A stretch of DNA of 64,000 bases from Piscicola geometra (taxonomy: Eukaryota; Annelida; Clitellata; Hirudinida; Piscicolidae). Position numbers and translations under genes: made by a program. A model generated the notes under the pieces. That model made no database searches and was not told where the DNA came from. It was given only the letters and a program-made list of their open reading frames with translations. The stretch lies in contig OX030955.1 in assembly GCA_943735955.1 (NCBI GenBank), positions 5,008,093 to 5,072,092 of the forward strand, given 5' to 3'. Below are positions 46,661-61,300 of the stretch, one piece after another (positions within the stretch are counted from its first letter, which is position 1; every line of letters starts with the position of its first letter).

Positions 46661-49600
46661 ATGGCGATGAAAATCATGCCTAAAACTCTTCCTGGGGGTT
46701 TAAATGCCCTGAATAAGAACTGTTGTGATTGGGGATGGCAGGGGTTGGTGGCTTACGGCTGCCAAAACCTTGTTGTAATTGTCGATCCAAGCACCGTCCA
46801 AGTGATACAAGTGCTATATTGCCATGCCGGAAATATTTGCAAGGTGCTTCTTGCTTATCTATCATATGACTAATAATTAGTTGATTAATTAACGAAAATG
46901 TTATGTAGCTAGCTAGAAATTACAAATTTCAAAAGTTAAAATCAATAATAATTATAATTAACACTTATTTTTCAGGTGAAATGGGCCAGAGAAAACTACA
47001 GACACAACTTGGCAAGTCCATACTGCCTAAGGTTGGCAGCAGCAGATTTCAATGGGCACATTTACATCTGGGATGTGTCTACAGGCAAGGTAGGAGCTGA
47101 TTGCTACGACGGCACGAAGCCTGTCAGTGACATGAAGTGGATGGGAGAACAGGAGGTTTCTAAGGATCTTCTATTGGCCATCCATCCACCACATCACCTC
47201 ATTCTATGGAACACCGAAAATGGCAGTAAACTCTGGAAGAAGAGTTATGAAGAGACGTTCCACTCGTTTTCATTCGACCCCTTCAATCACACCAAAGTGG
47301 TCTTTCTGGGCCAGGATTTTGTGGTTTTTGTAAATGATTTCACTCCTGCCCATCCTCCGAGTGGTAGTGGAAAGAAATTCTTCATTTCTGGTCCTTCACC
47401 GGTTTGTTAAGACTTCAAATCAAATTTTTTAACAATTAATATTTTAAACTTTACATAAATAATTAAAAGGAATTTTCATGAACAATCCATTAAACATTAA
47501 AGTAAAGTAATTAATTAAAAATTAAGCAATACATTAATGCATTAACCAATGCAACCTACAGATTCCAGCATCAACAAGTCTTGACAGACTGAACAACACA
47601 GACAGGAAACTATCCAAGTCTCTACGGAGAATGGGAGGCATTTTGATTGGAGATTCAAACAAAAAGACTCATCTGTTGGAGGACGATGGAGGCATGCCGT
47701 CCATGGCATCCACTCCATCCACCACCTCAATGCACGGCCAACTCAAACATGAGGCATTATGCCTCCAACTAGAATACCACCAATCCAGGAAAAACCATAT
47801 CATCCTTCTATACGCGCGTGAAGTTCTCGTTTTAGACTTAAAAGTGAACCAAATCATCGAAGCAATCTCCGCCGACAAGAGTGGCTCTCCATTCCAGCAA
47901 GTGATTTCCACCAGATTCGTCGACGCGATGTTTTGTCTTCACGAGAATGGCAGCGTTTCGCTCAGGTCGCAAAAAACGGAAAAGCACGCGAAGAACGACA
48001 GAGCTTCTGTATCTCTCCACGACGATCAGTTTACTTCGAGTAGCAGCAATAGCAACAGCAGCAGCGTGAGCAACGCCGAATGCGATTACGAGCACATTTG
48101 TCAGTCGGATACGTTGAGAGTGACCAAACACAGCAGGGTGGTGTCGATTTCAAGCTGCCCTGTCTCGGAGAAGTTCGTCAGTCTGGTGATGAGCACTGGC
48201 AAGGTGCTCATTTGGAGCATTCAAAACGCCGACATGCCAACCACCAAGACAAACTACATCAAACGACTTAAAAGTAAATTCACCCTCAACAACCTGCTCA
48301 AATCGCCTGCAAACTTGAAGTTCCTCCTCATCGGTTTGTCTCCCGCGCTTCCTGAAGCGCCTGTTCAGCTCAGGATGTGTCCGCCCCTCACCACCAAGAA
48401 CTTCAACTTCTATCAGCCCCTGTTGGCAGTCGGTTCGTTCTCAGGCACTGTTCTCCTCTTCAACCTGTCAGGCGGTCAAATGTGCAAGGAGTTCAATGTC
48501 CACTCGTGCCCTGTGAGGGGCGTTGAGTGGTTGAGTCTGAAACTCTTCATCTCCTTCGCGCACCAGACACCCGTCAGTGGCAGCACCGTTCGCAATGAAA
48601 TCATGCTGACGAACATCGACTCAGGCGCCAGCACTGCCGTGAGGACAGGCATTGTAGACGAAGAACCACCCATCGAATTAGTGAAGGTCTCCTACTTGAA
48701 GCAGTACTTCTGCCTTCTCATCAAGGACAGGCCGTTGGAGGTGTGGGACGCCAAGACTTTAACCCTCCTACGCCAAATGCCCAAAAACTTTCCCACCATC
48801 ACTGCTCTTGAGTGGTCGCCCTCGCTGAACATGAAACGACTCAAGAAAAAATCCTCCGAGACGGCGAATGATCAAGAAGCCGCCGATGCAAACTCACTCG
48901 CTTCGACTCCGACCGCTGCACCGGGTGAAAACGCCACCACTCCCAATGACGACGACCTCATCTCGAACATCCGAGAACACTTCGTCTTCACGAACACGAA
49001 CGGCGTTCTCTACCACTACATCGTCGAAGGCAATGTCGTGAAAGAACGTTCAAAAATTCCATCGGACGCCACCATGTCGAACATCATGAGCATCGCTTGG
49101 AAGTCGGAGACGATTGTTCTCGCCGACATCGACGGCAACATGAACATATGGGACTTGAAGGCGAGGGTGAGTCGAACGGTGCAGACGGGCAGGGGAGCGA
49201 TCAGGAAGGTTAAATTCGCGCCCGGCAGGGGCAACATGAAACTCTTCCTTCTCTTCGCCGATGGCAGTGAGGTGTGGGACGTGAAGGACATCGAGAGGAT
49301 CTCCTCGCTCAGGTGTCCCAAGGATTCTTCATTAGTGACCAGCATCGACTGGGCAGCCTCTGACAGGCCTGTGTACGCATGCGCCGATGGGAGCATCAGG
49401 GTGAGTGACCTTGACCTCAGTGTGTGCACTTCTGCCATGGACGACAACCAGCCGCAAGAACCAACCTTCCTGCCACACTCGCTCCTCCCCAAGGCTGGCT
49501 TCGTCCTCAAAACTCTGTTGCAGCACCAGCCATGGCGCAGGTCCTACCAACTCGAGCCTGATGACATGGCTTTTCTCGAGTTAGAAGAGAAGACCATCAG

Positions 49601-50948
49601 TGACATGTTGTATCTGCTGGATCCTGAATACAAGGAGATGCTACTGAAGTGCAAGTGTGGTGTGGCCGAACGATGTCTCATCACTGCGTGTCTTTATGGC
49701 GACGAATCGGAAATTAAATTCTGGACTGTAGCGCTGTACTATTTGAAGGTTTATTCAAAAAAGAAGAGCGGGAGAGATGGCAAAATGAAGTCTATCCAAT
49801 CGTTGGAGAGTTGTTACGACATCCTGTGTGACAGCGAGGAGTTCAGACGGAGGGAACTTCGGCGAGTGAGGGTGCACGAAGCTCGTCGAGTCACCAACGA
49901 ACAGACCAGAAAGTGCGCCGACAACCTGATCTTCCTCGGTCAGACCGACAGAGCCGTGCAACTACTGCTCGAGACCGAACCAGCCTCGCCGCACTTCTAC
50001 ACCGACTCGATGAAGGCGTGTTTGGCGGCCAGCGTGCGCTCGTCGGGCGCGTCTCAGAGCACCATCAAACTCGTCGCGACGAACCTCATCGCTCACGGCC
50101 AGCTGACCGAGGGCGTGCAGTTGTTGTGCATGATCGACAAGAGTGTCGATGCGTGCCGCTACCTGCAGACGTACAACTTTTGGTCGCAAGCCGCCTGGCT
50201 TTCGAAGGTCTCTCTCGATGCCAGTGACTGCAACAGCGTCATCAAGCGGTGGGCCGACCATCTCTCGTCCACCCAGGTGTGTGTGTCTTTTGAACGTTTC
50301 GATTGCGAATAATATTTTATAAAACATTTAATTAAATATGATGCTTTATTAAAAAAAGTAATTAAATTATTTAAAGTATGTTTTATTGAATAATATTATT
50401 GGTACTTATAAGCAGTTCAATTTTTAAAATTATTCATAATCCGAATGATCTTGAAGTTCGTTTGGGTTTACGCCACGTTAATACAATTCTTCATTGTATT
50501 ATATTGCCTTGTAAATGGAGGAGACACACTTCATACGCCCACAAATCTCTCCAAGGTGGACCAGAAGGACAAGGCGATCTTGATCTTGCTGTCACTCGGT
50601 CAGTTCAGGAAGGCGGTCGAACTGCTGCACTCGCAACGCTGCTTCGACCGGGCAGCTCTCTTCCTGCAGGCTTGCCAGCAATTCCACATCCACCTAGAAC
50701 ACAACCACGATGCTGCGGCAACCACCAAGAACGATGAAAGCAACAACAACAGCAACAACAGCAGTGGCGGCACCACCGCAACTCCCTTCACCACGCTGAA
50801 GGAACTCGTGTTTCTGGAATATTCGAGGCTTCTTCTGAACCTGGGACTGGTGCCTGCGTGTGAATACTATTGCCAGTATGCAGGCGCAAAAGGCGCTGTG
50901 ATGTTGGCAGAGTTGGCCAGGTTTAAGGCAAAGACTGATATAAGTTAG
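46661..50948 (+). CDS. WDR11: WD repeat-containing protein 11
   Basis: Four exons, all phase 0: 46661-46843, 46976-47401, 47562-50276, 50556-50948; 1238 residues (human 1224). Strongly conserved blocks: DWGWQGLVAYGCQNLVVIVD, VKWARENYRHNLASPYCLRL, DLLLAIHPPHHLILWN, LWKKSYEETFHSFSFDPF, RMCPPLTTKNFNFYQPLLAV, NFPTITALEWSPS, REHFVFT, LYGDESEIKFWTVA, CADNLIFLGQTDRAVQLLLE and LLCMIDKSVDACRYLQTY. WDR11 forms two beta-propellers plus a helical solenoid; with FAM91A1 it tethers endosome-derived vesicles at the trans-Golgi and is linked to ciliogenesis. The C-terminal exon carries an extra N/S-rich insert (SNNNSNNSSGG). The third exon is unusually long at 2.7 kb. Confidence 0.97.
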
Positions 50949-52387
<1,439 letters not shown>

Positions 52388-55251
52388 TCACATATTCATC
52401 TTCATTTGCAAGCGCTCCTTCTTGAAACGGGATAACGGTTTTTCTGAATTATTGGCGTTCTCATTGGATGAAGAAGATAGTGGAAGTGATGATGATGATG
52501 ATGGCTGTGATGATGATGATGATGGGAGTGATGATGATGATTCTTTGACACGTGTTGGTTTTGAATTAATTTTTTTATGATCATCCTCGTCATCATCTGA
52601 CTCCAAGTAAGAGACAGATTCATTGAACGACTGCGGAAAGGTGTACTAGAATTAATGATGTATACTTTGTAGTTGTACGAAAAATCAGTAAATGTAATTA
52701 TTCTCAAAGAATTCGTCGAATACACCAAAACACATTAAATATAATAAATATGATTATTATACATAAATATATTTATTTTTTTATAAATAGAAAACTTATA
52801 CTTATAGATACAATAAATTTTCCAAATTTACTCTTAAATAGATCATATTATAAAACCAACCACTCTTTTCTTCAACTTTGTCTTGTGGCAAGGTCGGAAT
52901 GAGGTGTGGATGCATGCAGGAGAAGTCATCAACTCTTGCTTTCTGTTATTTATACTGGCCCTTCTAGTCGTATGTTTGAAGTAAATCGTTTTTTCCATTT
53001 CTTTTTTTTCGTTAAAATCATTATCATCGTCATCGTCATCATCATCTTTTTCCTCGTCACTGTAGTCACCGAGCATAACAACCGACTTACCACCAGCACC
53101 ACCACTCACCCATTCCTGCGACACGTCACCATTACCATCACCATCATCATCATCATCATCATCACCACCATTAACATCATTATCAGTATCACTCCTTGCC
53201 CCCTTCCTTCTACTCATGCTCCCCTCACTCATCTCACTCAATTCGTTTATAAGCTTCAAAATCCTCCTCTCTTGACTTCCCTCACCATTCTCCTTGTCTT
53301 CATCTTCATCTTCATCATCATCATCCTCTTCCTCTAAAAAGCGACATCTTCCAAATTTGAAAATATCATCAACTCCTCCACCACTCTTTCCTTCCTCCTT
53401 TTCGATCTGTCCATCTTTCTTCACTCCTCCAACAACTGCACTCATCCTTTCCTTTTCTTCCTCCACCTCCTTCCTTCCGAGAGGTTTTCCACCTGACGTC
53501 ACTCGTCCCTCAACCAATGGTGCATCATCATCATCTCTCTTCTTCATCTTAATCTTTTCTGACTCGGACTTTGCTGATCTTCTCTTCTCTGTTCAATGAT
53601 AGAAGGGTTTATTCAAGAATCGATAATTATTTTTAGATGAAAAAATCCGTATATACGTGGATGGTTTAACATGGGAAAAATTCCAATAAATTGAATAAAA
53701 TAAAAATAGAAAAATAAACATAAATAAAAATATATAAATATAAAAACAATGAAATAAATGAAGCGCACTCCTCCACTCGAGGTCTTCTTCTTCATTGTAC
53801 TCCTCCTTTATCTCCACCAAGTCTCCATCATTCTGCAGCTGAATCAGCAAATTAAATAATTCAAATTTTATTAATTCATATAAATTAGTTATCTAAAAGT
53901 TAATTAGTTCGAATTATAAAAATAAAAGTTGTTAAATTAATTAATATTAAATTAAATTAAGTATTTTTAAATATAATTTTTCTTAATGACAGGTGACTAC
54001 TACAGCACCTCGACAAAGTCTTCAGTGGCCTTCAATTCATTCCGAAAGAGCTCCTCTTGCTTCCTGAGGCCGCCTATGCTGTCCTGCAGCGCTTGTAAGT
54101 AGTTGTGAGTGGTTATGGGTGGTCAAGAGTAGTTTTGAGGTAGTTGTAAAGTGACATTTGGTAACGAGAATTATCCAGTAATTGAGATCAAATAAGAAAA
54201 ATTCTTATATGAATTCAACAATAAAATCACTTTTCCTGGCATTCATCTATTACTACATCCACACAACCTGTAGTTACTTTTATCCACTCATCCATCACCC
54301 ATCATCCAATCAAACCCGCCATTATTTCTTTCCACTGAACCATCATTAAATTAACCCATCCATTATCAAATCACCCATCCATCATTCATCCTTAATTCAT
54401 CATTCAACACACTCAAACATCATCCATCAACCAGTCCACCCTTCCATCCATCCAATCCAACACACCATTGAGCCTCCTTTCAACGATGCTAGAAGCGTGT
54501 TTGGTGGACATCTTGGCAAACCAGTTGTCTCCAAGCAGCATCGTCACGCAGTTCGTGTTTGTCAGAGAACCAGGCATGAAGGCTTTGCCTCCGAATGGAA
54601 CCTTTGGTTGTTAACGTTTAATTGAAGTGAGATAATCTATTTTTTTGGATTTATTAATTTATTGGTAGTGCTTCAGAGAAAAAAGTTCCTTGACCTCTTA
54701 TCTGCGCCAGCTTGATGGTGATTATAATTATGAATAATATATTATTTTGTATTAAAAAGTAGTAGAAAAATTGAGTTTTAATTGATAACTTTAGAAAACA
54801 TTAATTTCTAATAAGCACCATTATGTCATAAGAGAGCCTGTCAGGAAGTTCAAGCAGCCTATCCTTCAGTGCAGTGTAGTCATCCACCGCCTTTTGTCTG
54901 TTGAAAAAAATATTATTGCAATTTGAAGCATCATTTTTTATTGTGAGAATAAGATATTGATAATTATTTAAAAAGTAGATTATTGCTTGGGTTGTTAATG
55001 TTTTAATTATTGTTTATAAAACTATTATTAGACTGGTTTCATTTTTACATTTTTTAGTTAATTAATGTTCACTTTACTTTAGCCTGAATATTTTATATTT
55101 AAAAATTAAATAATGAATAAATCATTTATTATAAAATTTATAATATAAATCATTATAAGAATGACTTTTGGCTTATTTTGTCCAAGGTTTCTTTTATTGC
55201 TAAAGACGCTGCTTCTTTCAGACGGTTGTAGTTTTTATTTTCCTCTTCCAT
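52388..55251 (-). CDS. URI1: Unconventional prefoldin RPB5 interactor 1
   Basis: Seven exons on the minus strand: 55166-55251, 54819-54897, 54466-54601, 54009-54091, 53777-53838, 52864 to about 53584, 52388-52645; about 474 residues (human 535). The prefoldin-like domain is clear: DDYTALKDRLLELPDRLSYD and VPFGGKAFMPGSL, then LLGDNWFAKMSTKHASSIVE, all close to human URI1. NDGDLVEIKEEY follows. Next come acidic runs, then KTIYFKHT (matching the TIYFSHT motif before the human RPB5-binding end) and the terminal SRFKKERLQ, like human SKFKAARLQ. URI1 scaffolds the R2TP/prefoldin-like co-chaperone that assembles RNA polymerases and binds RPB5. The 5' edge of exon 6 has several possible AG sites (53578-53584), and the donor after exon 6 is inferred. 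Confidence 0.93.
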
Positions 55252-55521
55252 TTAATGATGAAATTAAAAGAACAACTGAAAATAATAATGAGCACTGAGA
55301 ACTTGAGTCTTAAAAGTTTAAAAGTAAAAGTTTAAATAGAAAATAAATAAAGCACTGTACAAAGTTTTGTTAATAAATTAATCAAAATGTTAGATTTATG
55401 AATAATTCCAAATCTATAATATTATTCTTTTTATTCAATCAAAATTTAAAAAAATTTGTTTATCTCTCTAAAAAATATATTTAACTCTGTTGTTATTGTT
55501 CTTAAGAAATTGCAATGGAAA

Positions 55522-56320
55522 TCATCCACCCTTACAGACACATCCAAATTGGTAATTGGCTAAATCCTTGTGAGGCGTAGGTTTTCCATCTCTTTTTAGA
55601 GCCCCGTCCAAAATGTGACATTCCTTAGTTTCTTCATTCCACTTGTAGAATGCACACACCGTTGACTTAAGACATTCATATCTACATTCTAAGTCAAAAA
55701 AAATATCTCTAAGCTTCAGATTATCGAAGATTCTGTCTTTTTTGTCGTTTCTAGTCCAGCATGAGGCCTTTGAAAATATATTTGAATTTATTATTCAATT
55801 AAAACTTTCAGTAGTTTATTAAAGGTTTGAAGCAATTTTCGTGCCCATACTTTTGCAAAGAGGCCACAACTTAACGAGCTTTTTAACCAAAGATCCTTCC
55901 AAGAAAAAGGATCCTAATGAAAGGGAACGAGTGATTTGGATGTTGCAGGAGCCATTGGTGAAGGCCATGTAGTAGCAATGCTTGGTCTCCAAACCTGAAA
56001 TCTTTCTCATAGTAAGCCTCAACTTTATTCAATTAAACCTATGACCTGTTGGACTTGGACCAACAAGCATCTCCTGAAAAAAAAATTGAGAAATAATATT
56101 TTCAGTTGACTTTATTTATCACCCACCTCGACACTCATCTTTCAGAAAAAAAGTTTTTTCTTTTTTCATCAGTGAGTTTTTTTGCATTTGGTTTGTCACT
56201 ATGATAGGCCATATGACAATAGCCGTTGAAAGATGAGACCGAACAGCCGTCAATCAACTGATCGTAAGCAAAACATTGAGCCAGACATCTAAATTCTTGG
56301 GGGATGTTGTACATTCCAAG
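55522..56320 (-). CDS. PAN/apple-like cysteine-rich protein, exons only partly resolved
   Basis: The exon 55522-55767 is well defined: it starts after TTTCAAAG and encodes ASCWTRNDKKDRIF, then ECRYECLKSTVCAFYKWNEE and ECHILDG, ending CVCKGG with TGA at 55522-55524. The spacing C-x3-C-x5-C-AFY and a later EC is the core of PAN/apple domains, which bind protein or carbohydrate outside the cell. Further upstream, 56170-56300 reads RCLAQCFAYDQLIDGCSVSS, a second similar cysteine cluster. Between them, 55840-56000 encodes FTNGSCNIQITRS. I could not join these exons in phase or find a signal peptide. It is either a small secreted gene with imperfect exon calls or a decayed copy. Confidence 0.45.
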
Positions 56321-57128
56321 CCTGGGCTACGTCTTGCTAGGAGCCATCAACCAACAAGAATCTTTCTTTTTGCTTAAAAAATATTATTGTTTTGGAAAAC
56401 CATTCTTCAACGTTGAATAGAAGGAAGATGGAACCGCTGGAAAGCATCTTTTAATGAATATTAAACAAATGGATTGAACGCCAGCTACACTTGACGTCAC
56501 CGCGTTTATCCACTGAATTAACAAAAGGAGTTTAGTCACTGCTTAGTGGAAATAAATGTAATTTGCTTGGTGTAAGTGAAAGACTTGATTGCGCATTTAA
56601 AAAGTATGAAAGTGTAATGACTAGATTTTGCATGATGGCTTAATGGTCATCATAAAAGTCTTAACATTAATGAATAGTTGTTTTGAGAATTGCATCTTTA
56701 CAACCCATCATAAACTTGTGAAATCAATACTTAAGCGTATAACTTCGAGCTCATAATTTAAATAAATATTTAAAAATCTTTGGTTTCTATTTAACCAGCC
56801 ATTTAATTTGTAGAAAGTTGTTGGGCTAATATTTGCTGAACTTTTAACTTTAAATAATATTTTATTTGTATTAATTGAGCATCTGATAGCTTTAACAATG
56901 ATTTGCAAACTAAAGCCGATTGTGGGCGCGACGTCGCGTGCTTTGTGGGTTGTCTTTGTCAAAACTATTTCTCTTTCTTTTTTTATCAATCTCTTTTTGA
57001 TATATCAAGATCTTCACTTTCATTATGTTGTTTATGTTTTGTCTAAAGGTTATAGTTGTAGGTGTCATCTTATGGCTTGTGTTAGAAGTTACTTTATTTC
57101 TATTTCTTTTTCTTCCCATAAATTGCAG

Positions 57129-57200
57129 GGCGACGGTAGGAATTGAACGCACGCTAGTGGGTCGAAGGCCAAGCGTTTTACCGCTAAGCTAATCCGCTGC
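57129..57200 (-). repeat. tRNA-like sequence (SINE head or tRNA pseudogene)
   Basis: Read on the minus strand, it starts GCAGCGGATTAGCTTAGCGG with a perfect A box (TAGCTTAGCGG) and has GCGTTCAATTCC as a near B box. The acceptor stem has mispairs and the T stem is poor, so a working tRNA is unlikely. Confidence 0.55.
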
Positions 57201-57246
57201 TTTTTTTAAACTGTTTTCTCGATCTGAATTAAGAGATTGGTTTTTG

Positions 57247-57345
57247 TTGAGTGAACGGGTAGCCAAGTAGCAAAAGACTCGCGGCTTATAGGCTGTAAGT
57301 TATAGCCATAGGTTGTGGGTTCAATTCCCATTTTAGGCGAAATTT
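57247..57345 (+). mobile_element. tRNA-derived SINE head, related to second family
   Basis: TGAACGGGTAGCCAAGTAGC gives an A-box-like head as in the copies at 22303 and 60961. GGTTGTGGGTTCAATTCCCA gives a B box. The 3' body of the long copies is absent. Confidence 0.6.
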
Positions 57346-58371
57346 CTTGAAGAAGAGATGGGCGCCGCAAAGAGCAACTTAAGCACCATGAACAAAATGA
57401 AGACCAAAACAAGAATTCTTTGCCAAGACCTAGCGGTTATGAGGAAGTTTAAGTTTTAAAAAACGTTTTCAATAAATTCTTTGTAACCAAAAAAAGTTAT
57501 TTATTAAGTTCTAAAGCTGTCAGTTATTCTATAATTTTCAAGCTCATATGATTGAGATGTTATTTAATAAATATTAAGACTTTGAAAACTATAATCAAAC
57601 TTACCTTAAATATTTTTATTTTCGAATAATTGCTTTTAGCTTTTATCTTTGACATCATTTATCCAGATGGAAAAAAAAGTTACTAAAAAACATGAATAAA
57701 AATGAATTTCAAATATTAATATATTTATTCTAATATAAGAATATGGAAATTACAAAGACTTGTGAAAAAAAAAATCTTTTTAATATATTTCAAGTAAGAA
57801 AGTTTATGAAATGACTAAAATACTAAGTTAAATGACTTGGATTTTCGGACGTTTTAAAAGCAATCATTCAAAAGAGTCCGAAGGCTTCAGTATGTCATGA
57901 TTTGTAAAATAAGAATGACTTTATAAGGTATCCTATTTTAACAATTTTTATCAAAAAGCTTAAAAATCATTATCAAGTTATACTTTGTCATGATTGAAGT
58001 AACAAAACAATAAATTAATGAAATATACAAATATCTAAAGACAATATAGAAGTCAAAAGACTTAACTGGTTAATAAGCATAAACTAAACAATACAGTTTT
58101 TAGGATCAAATGATTAGTGAATAAGAATTATATAAAAATTAACAAATGTTTTTATTAAAATTATTTTTTTTTTGTGAAAAAATTCTACACGTGTGAATAA
58201 AATTGATTTTTTGTTTATTGTTTTTCATGTAACTTAAATGAATAATTTTCAATAATAGGAAAACAATGTAATAAAGTACTAAATTAAAATAAAATCTTAT
58301 GGTTGAAATGTTTACATGATTTAACTTCGTATTTTTCGTGTACAGATTTTTGAGATACTAAAATAAAATTC

Positions 58372-61300
58372 CTACCTATCATTAGTTCTGCCGGAAGGCT
58401 TTGCAGTTTTTTTGTTTTTAGTCTTTTTATCGATTTCTTGCTTGGCTGGTGGTTTCTTATTTTTTTTAGATTTCTTTTTAACATCCGAGTTATCCTGCTT
58501 AATTTCTTTTTCTTGCACAACCTCTTCTGAAACTGTGACATTTTCACGCTCCTCTACTTTACTTTCCGACTGTGGTGATTCTTTCTTCGGAGTAGTATCT
58601 GCAATTCAATGGAAATGTAAACTTTATGCAGTGAATTCATTTTACATTTCTATGTACCATTCTTTTTATCGAGATAAAACTTAAGCAATAGAAGCCAAAG
58701 CCAAGCAATCAGCAACGTATCGAACTCAAAATTTATATTTTCTAAAACTTTAAACAGTTTAACATTGTTTCAAACAAAATTAATAGAATTTTTTTAACGT
58801 AAAATATAATCCAGATATAACAGACTTGTCAAAGCAAAAAAAACTATTGAATAACGTTAAAAACTCAATATAACTTATTAAATCAATCCATTTGAATGCA
58901 CTATGTCACTTATTCATTGCGACTTCGCCTCTGAAGGCTTCGAGATGCTCTTAGTTCTCGAACTTTTTGTCTTGCTGTTGCCTTCTACAGGCACTGAGAA
59001 CTTGACAGACGACTTGAAACTACTGCTCTTTTTCCTATAGTTCTTACTGCTTCTTCTCTTTTCAGGAACAATATCTAGCGCTTTCTTTTTTCCATCTTCT
59101 TCTTCTTCTTCACCCGCCTTCATTTCCATTTCACCTTCACTTTCCTCCTTTTCCACCCTCCAGTCATCCTCCATAGCTTCATCTTCTTCATCAGCTTCTT
59201 CAGCCATTTCACTCGTCTCAATGAATTTTCCCTCGGGATCGTAACAACAGAAATCCATCTGGTCGTCTTTCTCCACGGGATAGTCAACCGTGGTGCCCCA
59301 CTTCCTGTTCTCGTCGAGGTATTTAGCGTCGAAGATCTGCTTCGCTTCTTCCATCTCCTTCTCCTTCATCAACGCCTCTTCGCGCAAGAACTGCGCCTTT
59401 TGTCGATCATACTCGGTGTCTTCGTCGCGTACGACTTCCACCACGGGCCTGGGCAGTTTGTCCACCAGTTCGTACACCTCTGCGAACCAGGTGACAACGT
59501 GGTTTTGAATGTTCCATGCGTGATTTCGTTTTAAAACAATGTGTTGGCGCTTATTTATAAAATGTAATACTTGAGATATGATAAAATCATAAATCATATT
59601 TAAAATATGATTTAAATTAAGAAACTGAATCTAAAAAGCTAATATAAAGATAAAATAATTAAAAGCATAAGAGGACTGAATGATTTAAAATTATTAAATG
59701 AGATCTAATAGAAGTTAGAAAAACTTTATATTTCTAGAATCTATGTAAGAAGCAAGTAATTCTAGGTCACTCAATAAAGGCGAAATAAGTTTTGTATTAA
59801 ATCTTTCTTAATAATCTTAATTTAATTGGATTATTTCCATACCTTCGTAAGTGGAAATCTTCGGAGCTGGCGAATACAATAGTATTTATATGAAATAGTT
59901 TTAAATTGATTAAAAAGTTAGAAAGTCAACATTTGAAGGGTATATAATTAGAATGAGAGTAATTAATTAAAAACGAACACTTAGAGTCACATATCCTTGT
60001 AGTAGGTGTCTTCTTTACTTTATGAACGAATCCTGAAGTAAAATGTACAGCCTGCATTAGCAAAATACATTATCGAAATTTATTTAAATTCCATTAATAA
60101 TTGAAATTAAATTTATTATTTACTGTATTCTCAGCTAAGAAATTAATAGACGAGAATCATTAATTACTCTTTTAATTAATACATAATCTGAAGTAAACTA
60201 ATATATTTTAGAAATAAACTAATATGTTTTTGAAATAAACTAATATGTTTTTGAAATAAACTAATATGTTTTTGAAATAAACTAATATGTTTTTGAAATA
60301 AACTAATAGGTTTTTGAAATAAACTAATATGTTTTTGAAATAAACTAATATGTTTTTGAAATAAATTAATTAATTTTTATTCAAATTATATCGTCTTAAA
60401 TATACAATTATAAAAAACTTTGCAGTCATTATAGCAATGCAGTCAACCGTCTTTGTGGAACTTCAAGGGGCCAAATATTTCTTCAATATTGGCGGCGTGC
60501 TGCTTGATGGTGTCTGGAAAGTGAATGCAGTTTTCTGGAACTGAAAGACCAAAGACTTGCGAGAGACTGTGGCAAAAGGGTACAACTATCAGAAATTTAA
60601 ATTCGATTTTGTATCTTAATAAAAAATTAAATTCTAAAGGCATGTATCGGGATAAAAAATTTAAATTTGCTTCTGCAACTTAATACCAAACTATAATTTT
60701 CAAGTTTCAGTCAATAAGAAACTTTGGTAAATGTATGGTGAAGCGGACTTTTCAAACTGGTCGGGGAAGTAGGCAGGAGTGGCGGTGGTGAACATTTCGT
60801 TGAGGGTGTTCATCTCGTCGGAGTTTTCCTTGTTGAGACTGATGATCGCCTGCAGGTCGCTCTCGTTTTCGTCTTCTTCTTCTTCTTCGTCCTCTGGAAC
60901 TTCTTCCACTTTCGTCTTGTAGCCTGGTTCGGTTCGGTTAGTGTGGCTGGAATGGTGCATTGGATGAACGGGTAGTCGAATGGTGAACAACTCTCGGTTT
61001 GACCAATAATGAAAAGTCCCAGGTTTGAGTGCAACCAATGCCCTAGTAACCCATAGGCGCAAAAAGACAATATGCAGCCTAAGGGGTCTGGAAGCTCATT
61101 CGGGTTATACGCCACTATAAGAATGCTCGTCATTATTGTTAACTCATACTGTAGTGGCAAACTCACCTAGGAAGGTTTTCAAGCGATCGAGGCCTGAGAC
61201 TCGAGAAAGAATTAGAAAACACGACGCTGAGCTGCGTTGGTGAGACGTCAGTATGAGCCGATGTTTGAGCGGGAAACTACTTAATTATACAATTTCATAA

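Larger units (their letters stand above)
56321..58371. other. Intergenic region with tRNA-like repeats
   Basis: No coding exon with a recognised domain. Reading frames at 56708-56989 (minus) and 56898-57146 (plus) overlap each other and match nothing known to me. The tRNA-derived repeats at 57129-57200 and 57247-57345 are the only structured elements seen. Confidence 0.5.

Noticed and set aside
56708..57146. Overlapping plus and minus frames of 82-93 codons
   Set aside because: They overlap each other and have no recognisable domain or splice context.
57206..57412. 68-codon minus frame containing GIEPTTYGYNLQ
   Set aside because: This is the typical translation of a tRNA-derived SINE B-box region in reverse, not a protein gene.
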